Shown here piece by piece: positions 58,576 through 64,000 of a stretch of 64,000 nt of DNA. The DNA is from Pseudomonas sp. B21_DOA (GTDB lineage Bacteria; Pseudomonadota; Gammaproteobacteria; Pseudomonadales; Pseudomonadaceae), in NCBI GenBank assembly GCA_030544685.1, contig CP086683.1, forward strand, positions 5,394,001 to 5,458,000, given 5' to 3'. Each line of letters starts with the position of its first letter. The first letter of the stretch is position 1. The position numbers were made by a program, and so were the translations under genes. Under the pieces are notes generated by a model. It saw only the letters and a program-made list of their open reading frames with translations, did not search any database and had not been told where the DNA came from.

Positions 58576-59516
58576 TTAATGAAATGGATGCTCTGGGCTG
58601 TCGATCGCTCTTAAGCCATTGCGCCGCCAAAACTGCCCATAACCGCGCACGACAAACCCGCCGCTGCGCGCGATCCAGCGTTCCCGGTGCATCCGGTAAA
58701 CCCTGGGCAAGTCGTACCACGCCAGCCCCGGCAAGTCGTGATGCACCAGATGGAAATTCAAATTGAGAAACAGCCAGCGCCATGGCCAGCCGGCTTCGTT
58801 GAGCACGGTGCGCTGCTCGGGATGTACATGCGGTCGATGCTCGTGAAACGAACGAATCATCGCGATCGACAGCGCCGGCACGCTGATCAGGAACAGGTAA
58901 TGCCACACCGGCAGAATGCTGAAGCGAGCAACGAAACCCAGCATCGGCAGAGTGACGCAACCGTGGGTCAGCCACATCCGCCAGGCTTGTGGATCAGCGT
59001 TTCTCAAGCGCTGCAGCTCTTCCAGTGCTAACGCCGTCAACGCCAGTGGCGCACCGATCACAAAGCGGCCCAGCAACGTCTTGTTCAGCCGGTGCAGGCT
59101 GCGCTCGAACATCGAACCGCCCTGCCAGTTCGCAGAGGTCAGGTAGCGACTTTCCGGATCGACACCGGGCACCGTCAGATCGTCGTCACGGTGATGGCGC
59201 AAGTGGCTGTCGCGATACAGCGTGTACGGATACCACACGGCAAAAGGCGCGTAGCCGAGGATTTTATTGACGAGGGTTGAGCGGGTCGGATGGCCGTGGA
59301 GCAGTTCATGCTGCAGCGACAACCACAACACCAGCAGCGGAATCAGCAGCAACGTGCTCAAGCCGCGTCCCAGCCAGGCGCTGTTGAGGAGGATGGCGAA
59401 CCAGCCGGCGTACACACCGATCAGCAACAGCCAGGTCGGCCATTCGCTGCGGGCGGTGAAGCGCTGGCGCAGGGTCTCGATCTGCTGGCGATGCTCGGCA
59501 TCGAAGTAAAAGCCAT
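58576..59516 (-). CDS. Membrane fatty acid desaturase (start depends on one likely missing base)
   Basis: The protein has the three histidine clusters of integral-membrane desaturases: HELLHGH, HLRHHRDDD and HLVHHDLP, with hydrophobic stretches between them (FAILLNSAWLGRGLSTLLLI). It inserts double bonds in acyl chains using di-iron. As read, the frame runs on to 59631, but that extension overlaps the small gene at 59628 and a GC-rich hairpin. Making the A4 at 59508-59511 into A5 gives ATG-GCT-TTT-TAC (MAFYFDAEHRQQ) at 59516 and a natural 313-residue protein. I prefer that start. Confidence 0.8.
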
Positions 59517-59594
59517 GGCGTTGCTCGGAACGGGAATCGTCCCCTTCTGTGCAACGAGGCGGTGGAATCTTGCAGATTATTTTCTTGATGGCGT

Positions 59595-59617
59595 GGAAGC
59601 CCGAGGGACGGGCTTCC
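59595..59617 (-). terminator. Hairpin after the small Lys-rich gene
   Basis: GGAAGCCCG and CGGGCTTCC pair with a 5-base loop, 10 bases after the stop of the 36-residue gene; no T-run follows. Confidence 0.5.
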
Positions 59618-59627
59618 GAAGGGTTGA

Positions 59628-59738
59628 TCAATGGCCGAAAATGTCGACTTTCCTGGCTTTCTTCTCGGCGCGTTTTTCAATCGCAGTCTTGGCCGGTTTC
59701 TTCTTCGCGGCTTTCTTTGAATCCATACCTTTGGACAT
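59628..59738 (-). CDS. 36-residue lysine/alanine-rich small protein
   Basis: The frame encodes MSKGMDSKKAAKKKPAKTAI, then EKRAEKKARKVDIFGH. It is highly basic and helical, resembling short histone-like or ribosome-associated basic proteins in Pseudomonas genomes; function unknown. The start is the ATG at 59738. It is followed by a hairpin and then the desaturase gene. Confidence 0.6.
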   Translation of the reverse strand: MSKGMDSKKAAKKKPAKTAIEKRAEKKARKVDIFGH

Positions 59739-59803
59739 GATCGGTACTCCACTCACAGGGATGTGAGATCAGGTATACACCTATCCCGAGCCGCGCGTTC
59801 TTT

Positions 59804-59809
59804 TATAAT
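59804..59809 (+). promoter_or_regulatory. Possible -10 element of the GNAT gene
   Basis: TATAAT lies 30 bases before the ATG at 59839; no convincing -35 is seen. Confidence 0.3.
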
Positions 59810-59838
59810 CGGCGCTTTTCGAACCGACAGTCCGAACC

Positions 59839-60255
59839 ATGTCCGACATCCACTACAGCCAGCTCGACGAATCGTTGTGGCCGCTGATGAACAAGTTCTA
59901 CCGCAGCCACCAATCGTCGATGAAAGCCGTGCGCGAGGCGCAGCTGTGGGTCGCAAGGCGCGGCGAGATTGTAGCGGCGCTGTGCCTGCGTCCGGTATCG
60001 GGCGGACATTGGCTGACGGGGTTGTTTGTCGATCCGCAGTGTCGTGAGCAGGGCGTCGCTGCGCAGTTGATGGCCGCGGCGGTTGCTCAGGTGAACGAGC
60101 CGGTGTGGCTGTTCTGCCATCCGGATCTGCGCGGGTTTTATGAGCGGCGCGGCTTCAGCTTCGACCCCGCGTTGCCGCAGGCAATGGCCGAGCGGTTGAG
60201 CCGGTATGCGCGGAGCAAGCCGATGATTGCGATGGGGCTCAATCCTGCAGCCTGA
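59839..60255 (+). CDS. GNAT-family N-acetyltransferase
   Basis: This 138-residue protein has LTGLFVDPQCREQGVAAQLM (acetyl-CoA loop) and FCHPDLRGFYERRGFSFDPA. The core is intact; substrate unknown. Divergent from the small Lys-rich gene. Confidence 0.87.
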   Translation: MSDIHYSQLDESLWPLMNKFYRSHQSSMKAVREAQLWVARRGEIVAALCLRPVSGGHWLTGLFVDPQCREQGVAAQLMAAAVAQVNEPVWLFCHPDLRGFYERRGFSFDPALPQAMAERLSRYARSKPMIAMGLNPAA

Positions 60256-60265
60256 CGCAATTCTC

Positions 60266-60353
60266 TGTGGGAGCGAGCCTGCTCGCGAATACGGTGTGTC
60301 AGCGCCGAATCTGGTTCTGATACTCCGCATTCGCGAGCAGGCTCGCTCCCACA
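60266..60353. repeat. REPIN
   Basis: GGGAGCGAGCCTGCTCGC and its inverse flank about 45 bases, after the GNAT gene. Confidence 0.9.
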
Positions 60354-60375
60354 GGGATTGATGGTGTTCTGACAA

Positions 60376-60915
60376 TCAGTCGTCAGCGTTGGGATCAAGG
60401 TCCGGGAACAGCACTTCGGTAAAGCCGAACTTGCTGAAATCGGTAATTCGCGACGGGTACAGCCGACCGATCAGGTGATCGCATTCATGCTGCACCACTC
60501 GCGCATGAAACCCCGAGGCCACGCGCACGATCGGCTCGCCCTTCGGATCGAAGCCTTCGTAGCGAATCTGCTGATAGCGATCCACCGCGCCGCGCAGGCC
60601 CGGCACCGACAGGCAGCCTTCGAAGCCCTCTTCCATCAACGGATTCAACGGCGTGATCAGCGGATTGATCAGGATCGTCTGCGGCACTGCTTCAGCGTCC
60701 GGGTAACGCTCACTGTGCTCGAAGCCGAAGATCACCAGTTGCAGGTCGACGCCGATCTGCGGCGCCGCCAAGCCTACACCGCCGACGCTTTCCATGGTCT
60801 GGAACATGTCGTCGATCAGTTGCCAAAGCTCGGCGCTGTTGACCATTTCCGGTGGTACCGGCGGGGCGATGCGCAGCAGGCGCTCATCACCCATTTTCAG
60901 AATTTCACGAATCAT
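60376..60915 (-). CDS. def: Peptide deformylase
   Basis: This 179-residue metalloenzyme removes the N-formyl group from new proteins. It shows the three motifs [18 protein letters not shown] and HECDH (metal ligands Cys and two His). It looks like the second, non-operonic def type rather than the def-fmt copy. It overlaps the YihY gene stop by 4 bases (ATGA) and is co-transcribed with it. Confidence 0.92.
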   Translation of the reverse strand: MIREILKMGDERLLRIAPPVPPEMVNSAELWQLIDDMFQTMESVGGVGLAAPQIGVDLQLVIFGFEHSERYPDAEAVPQTILINPLITPLNPLMEEGFEGCLSVPGLRGAVDRYQQIRYEGFDPKGEPIVRVASGFHARVVQHECDHLIGRLYPSRITDFSKFGFTEVLFPDLDPNADD

Positions 60916-61868
60916 GGTCGCGCTTCATCAGTGTCCGGCTTGAGCGAATGATCGCGGCCCAGGCCCGAGACGTGTTGTTTGGTGGATTCGTCGGGCTCGC
61001 CAGGGGCTTTTTCGCCCTTGTCCTTGCCTTCGGCGGACATGTGCTCGATCACCGCATTCATTTCCGCGCCGAGCAACAGCACCGCGGCGGAGATATAGAA
61101 ATACAGCAAGAGCACGATGATCGCCCCGATGCTGCCATACATCGCGTTGTAGTTGGCGAAGGTTTTCACGTAGAAGGCAAACCCCAGTGAAGCGAGGATC
61201 CACACCACTACCGCCAGCACCGAACCTGGCGTGATGAAGCGGAAGTCCTGTTTGACGTCGGGCATTACGTAATAGATCAGCGCCACCGCGACCATCATCA
61301 GAATCACGATCACCGGCCAGCGCGCAATCGTCCACACCGTGACGATGAAGTCTTCCAGCCCCACTTGTGCGGCAATCCAGCCCATCACCTGCGGCCCGAG
61401 CACCATCAGCGCGGCGGCAATCAGCAGCATGCCGGCGATGCCGACTGTATAGACGATCGACAAAGGGAAACGCTTCCAGATCGGCCGGCCTTCGACCACG
61501 TCGTAAGCGGCGTTCATTGCGCTCATCATCAGGCGCACGCCGGCGGATGCGGTGTACAGGGCGATCACGATACCGATGGACAGCAGGCCACCCTTGGATT
61601 GCTGTAACTGGTCGATCACCGGGTTGACCTGTTCCAGCGCCTGCGGCGGCAGGACCAGTTCGGATTGCAGGCGCAGCCAGGAGAAAAAGTCCGGCAGGTG
61701 CAGGAAACCGATCAGGGCGATCAGGAAGAGAATGAACGGAAACAGCGAGAACAGCATCTGGTAGGCCAGTGCCGAGGCGTAGGTCGACATTTCGTCATCG
61801 ACGAACTCAGTGACCGTGCGCACCATCACCCGGTGCAGGGGCAGACCTTTCATGTCCGGAAATATCAT
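60912..61868 (-). CDS. YihY/BrkB-family inner-membrane protein
   Basis: This 318-residue protein has about six hydrophobic helices and the YihY pattern: [40 protein letters not shown], then [20 protein letters not shown] and [20 protein letters not shown]. It was once called RNase BN, but the family is a membrane protein of unclear role. The ATG at 61868 follows AAGGAGA; a start at 61889 is rejected. The C-terminal 40 residues are charged and cytoplasmic. Confidence 0.9.
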   Translation of the reverse strand: MIFPDMKGLPLHRVMVRTVTEFVDDEMSTYASALAYQMLFSLFPFILFLIALIGFLHLPDFFSWLRLQSELVLPPQALEQVNPVIDQLQQSKGGLLSIGIVIALYTASAGVRLMMSAMNAAYDVVEGRPIWKRFPLSIVYTVGIAGMLLIAAALMVLGPQVMGWIAAQVGLEDFIVTVWTIARWPVIVILMMVAVALIYYVMPDVKQDFRFITPGSVLAVVVWILASLGFAFYVKTFANYNAMYGSIGAIIVLLLYFYISAAVLLLGAEMNAVIEHMSAEGKDKGEKAPGEPDESTKQHVSGLGRDHSLKPDTDEARP

Positions 61869-61986
61869 TCGCGTCTCCTTGCGCCGCAAAAGGTTGAAGT
61901 CGTGGCGACTCAGGGGCCGTTATTAACCTCAAGGTAGCCTGTTTGACGAGCCTTTGGCGGATGACCGCAGGGTTCTGATACAGAAA

Positions 61987-62006
61987 CGGCCATCCTTGGA
62001 TGGCCG
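61987..62006 (-). terminator. Terminator after csbD
   Basis: CGGCCATCC/GGATGGCCG stem with a very short loop, followed on the minus strand by TTTCTGTAT. Confidence 0.65.
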
Positions 62007-62031
62007 CTCGTGTGATTCGTTCAAGGCTCGC

Positions 62032-62223
62032 TTACGCCTTGTCGACGCCCTTTTTCACAGCGTCCTTGGCGTTGCCGACCGCTTGCTGGGCTTCGCCTTT
62101 TTTCTCTTGAACCTTGCCTTCCGCACGCATCTTGTCGTTGTCAGTAGCTTTGCCGACGCCTTGCTTGATATTGCCGACGGCTTCGTTGGCCATGCCTTTT
62201 ACTTTATCGCCTGTGCTACTCAT
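62032..62223 (-). CDS. CsbD-family stress protein
   Basis: This 63-residue protein ([59 protein letters not shown]) is a typical CsbD/YjbJ helical hairpin, induced by general stress in other bacteria. The ATG at 62223 follows CGGAGA; an upstream start at 62301 is rejected. Confidence 0.9.
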   Translation of the reverse strand: MSSTGDKVKGMANEAVGNIKQGVGKATDNDKMRAEGKVQEKKGEAQQAVGNAKDAVKKGVDKA

Positions 62224-62417
62224 GGTGTTTCTCCGTGAAGCATAAAGGGAAGAAAAGTCATTACGTAACGATTGACCGGTTCGCTTTGCGCCAAGTTTCA
62301 TTTATTTTCCCGGCATTTCGTCGTGGCACGCAGGTTGCGCTTTATGTTTGCCGGCGTAGCCCCGAGAATGCTCAGCCTACGGGCGTCGCGCCCGGCACAC
62401 CGATTCGCAGGAATGTC

Positions 62418-62795
62418 ATGAAGCTCAATAAAACCCAGGCCATCGCCCGTCGCAACCAGGAACTGGGCGGCGCCGTGCTCGGCACCAACAACTGCCACTT
62501 CGCCGAACTGAACCGTAACCGCAATATCTGGTGGTTCGACCTGCCGGTGTCGCGTCTGGCCATCGGTCAGTACGAGTGGATTCACTTGCTGCTGCACACC
62601 CCGGCCACCGATGAGTTGCTGCACCTGAAAGTGCCCACGGTGTTCCTGCGCGAAAAGCTCGAAGGCCTGGTGATTCGCAACGAAGGCAAACGCAAGGCGG
62701 CGCTGAGCCTGGAATTGAGTGCGGACAAGGATTCGTACCTGCAGGACATGCGACCGGCGGGGACCAATGTGAATTTTGCGCCGTTTCGTCAGTAG
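62418..62795 (+). CDS. Conserved Pseudomonas hypothetical protein
   Basis: This 125-residue protein has LGGAVLGTNNCHFAELNRNR, NIWWFDLPVSRLAIGQYEWI and SLELSADKDSYLQDMRPAGT. It is close to a family of unnamed Pseudomonas proteins; no domain or function is known to me. No signal peptide. AGGAA precedes the ATG at 62418. Confidence 0.7.
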   Translation: MKLNKTQAIARRNQELGGAVLGTNNCHFAELNRNRNIWWFDLPVSRLAIGQYEWIHLLLHTPATDELLHLKVPTVFLREKLEGLVIRNEGKRKAALSLELSADKDSYLQDMRPAGTNVNFAPFRQ

Positions 62796-62805
62796 GATTT
62801 GCACT

Positions 62806-62916
62806 TGATCGTTCCCACGCTCTGCGTGGGAATGCATCTCGGGACGCTCTGCGTCCCTGCGGTGCTGGACGCGGAGCGTCCGGGCGGCATTCCCACGCGG
62901 AGCGTGGGAACGATCA
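62806..62916. repeat. Palindromic element, GATCGTTCCCACGC family
   Basis: A near copy of the element at 34971-35079, with outer arms TGATCGTTCCCACGC and GCGTGGGAACGATCA and inner GGACGCTCTGCGTCC repeats. Confidence 0.85.
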
Positions 62917-62925
62917 GTTCACCAA

Positions 62926-62954
62926 CAAAAAGCCCCGCATCTGCGGGGCTTTTT
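62926..62954 (-). terminator. fadD terminator
   Basis: AGCCCCGCA/TGCGGGGCT stem with a 2-base loop between A- and T-runs, 3 bases after the fadD stop. Confidence 0.88.
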
Positions 62955-62956
62955 GT

Positions 62957-64000
62957 TTAAGCGGCGCTCTTGGCCTTGATCTTCTTCAGCTCTTCATCGC
63001 GCAATTCGCGGCGCAGGATCTTGCCGACGTTGGTGGTCGGCAGCGCATCGCGGAACTCCACCGAACGCGGCACCTTGTAGCCGGTGACGTTGGCGCGCAT
63101 GTGGTCCATGACCTGCTCTTTGGTCAGGGTCACGCCCGGCTTGGCGACGATGAAAATCTTGATCGCCTCGCCCGACTTCTCGTCCGGCACGCCAATCGCC
63201 GCGCACTGCAACACGCCCGGCAAAGTCGCCAGCACGTCTTCCAGCTCGTTCGGATAAACGTTGAAGCCAGACACCAGAATCATGTCTTTCTTGCGATCGA
63301 CAATGCGCATGTAGCCGTCCGGCTGGATCAGCGCGATGTCACCGGTTTTCAGCCAGCCGTCGCTGTCGAGCATTTCATCGGTGGCTTCCTGACGCTGCCA
63401 GTAGCCCTTCATTACTTGCGGGCCCTTGACGCACAGCTCGCCGATTTCACCCAGCGGCTGCTCGACACCGGCATCGTCGATGACTTTGCATAGGGTCGAT
63501 GGCACCGGAATACCAATGGTGCCAATCTGGATGTGCTGGATCGGGTTGACCGTGGCCACCGGGCTGGTTTCGGTCATGCCGTAACCTTCGCAGATGGCGC
63601 AACCGGTCACGGCTTTCCAGCGCTCGGCCGCCGCCAGTTGCAGGGCCATGCCGCCCGACAGGGTGACTTTCAGCGCGGAGAAATCCAGCTTGCGGAAACC
63701 TTCGTTATTGCACAGCGCCACGAACAGCGTGTTCAGGCCGACGAAACCGCTGAACTTCCACTTCGACAGTTCCTTGACCATCGCCGGCAGGTCGCGCGGG
63801 TTGCTGATCAGGATGTTGTGGTTGCCGATCAGCATCATCGCCATGCAGTGAAAGGTGAACGCATAGATGTGATACAGCGGCAGCGGCGTGATCAGGATCT
63901 CGCAGCCTTCGTTGAGGTTGGAGCCCATCAGCGCCTTGCATTGCAGCATGTTGGCGACCAGGTTGCGGTGGGTAAGCATCGCGCCCTTGGCCACGCCGGT
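62957..64000 (-). CDS. fadD: Long-chain fatty-acid--CoA ligase (N-terminus beyond the window)
   Basis: The visible 347 residues include the AMP-binding loop remnant GVAKGAMLTHRNL, GYGMTETSPV, DGWLKTGDIALIQPDGYMRI, DRKKDMILVSGFNVYPNELE and the C-terminal GKILRRELRDEELKK. It activates fatty acids to acyl-CoA for beta-oxidation. Gly-Val at the right edge continues the signature TSGTTGxxKG motif, so the start lies beyond 64000. Confidence 0.92.
   Translation of the reverse strand, partial: TGVAKGAMLTHRNLVANMLQCKALMGSNLNEGCEILITPLPLYHIYAFTFHCMAMMLIGNHNILISNPRDLPAMVKELSKWKFSGFVGLNTLFVALCNNEGFRKLDFSALKVTLSGGMALQLAAAERWKAVTGCAICEGYGMTETSPVATVNPIQHIQIGTIGIPVPSTLCKVIDDAGVEQPLGEIGELCVKGPQVMKGYWQRQEATDEMLDSDGWLKTGDIALIQPDGYMRIVDRKKDMILVSGFNVYPNELEDVLATLPGVLQCAAIGVPDEKSGEAIKIFIVAKPGVTLTKEQVMDHMRANVTGYKVPRSVEFRDALPTTNVGKILRRELRDEELKKIKAKSAA

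Noticed and set aside
59517..59631. N-terminal extension of the desaturase
   Set aside because: It overlaps the stop of a small gene and contains a hairpin; homology begins at MAFYFDAEH.

Overview
The window is about 64 kb of Pseudomonas chromosome, most likely from the P. fluorescens group. Evidence for this is the arginine/ornithine operon aotJQMOP-argR, the LacI-type GntR with gntK-gntP, the Pseudomonas-type AcsA, NrdB, FadD and DUF2025 proteins, the GC-rich coding style, and at least 17 copies of the palindromic REP/REPIN families usual in these genomes.

A property of the sequence itself shapes every call. About 24 reading-frame breaks can be located, and nearly all are one missing base in a run of identical bases (for example TCCC read as TCC). 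They hit the essential-type gene nrdB twice and also alaC, gntK, gntR, zntB, an MFS transporter, a chemoreceptor, an antitoxin and others. Restoring the missing base rejoins each gene at its normal length. I therefore read these as sequencing/assembly deletions rather than gene decay, and list each as one gene with the break position.

Layout. 1-6223: a giant LRR protein with a DUF6543-like N-terminal part, open at the left edge, five tandem modules and no recognisable ubiquitin-ligase (NEL) domain. 6231-11616 (minus): arginine/ornithine ABC transporter and regulator ArgR. 12341-14296 (minus): acetyl-CoA synthetase. 14718-16775: a small DUF2790 protein and class Ia ribonucleotide reductase subunit NrdB, without nrdA. 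17031-26120: an accessory stretch with a 42-codon gene, a WYL-like protein, a BRO-N protein, an McrA-like HNH endonuclease, an unknown zinc-motif protein, two tandem secreted paralogues, a TSUP permease, an AraC regulator, a LexA-box HTH gene and a HigB/HigA-type toxin-antitoxin pair.

26082-36792: metallo-beta-lactamase-fold hydrolase with divergent TetR, a soluble PAS-PAS chemoreceptor, GlpQ, a PepSY protein, a transmembrane chemoreceptor, ZntB and a Pit phosphate transporter. 36918-45539: LysR/short-chain dehydrogenase pair, PACE efflux protein/LysR pair, an ECF sigma operon with DGPF and SnoaL-like genes, GNATs, a PNPOx-like protein and a LysE exporter. 45677-53408: AlaC, the gluconate genes gntP-gntK/gntR with two GntR operators, a second LysR/PACE pair and an MFS transporter. 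53636-64000: an unknown small protein, a second PAS-PAS chemoreceptor, an ECF sigma factor overlapping a betaine-type binding protein, a PhnD-like protein, a fatty acid desaturase, GNAT, Def, a YihY protein, CsbD, an unknown Pseudomonas protein and the 3' part of fadD.

Functional links that can be read directly are arginine uptake and its regulator, gluconate uptake, phosphorylation and repression, regulator/target divergent pairs, and the sigma/SBP and def/yihY translational couplings. No tRNA, rRNA, insertion sequence or CRISPR array was seen.
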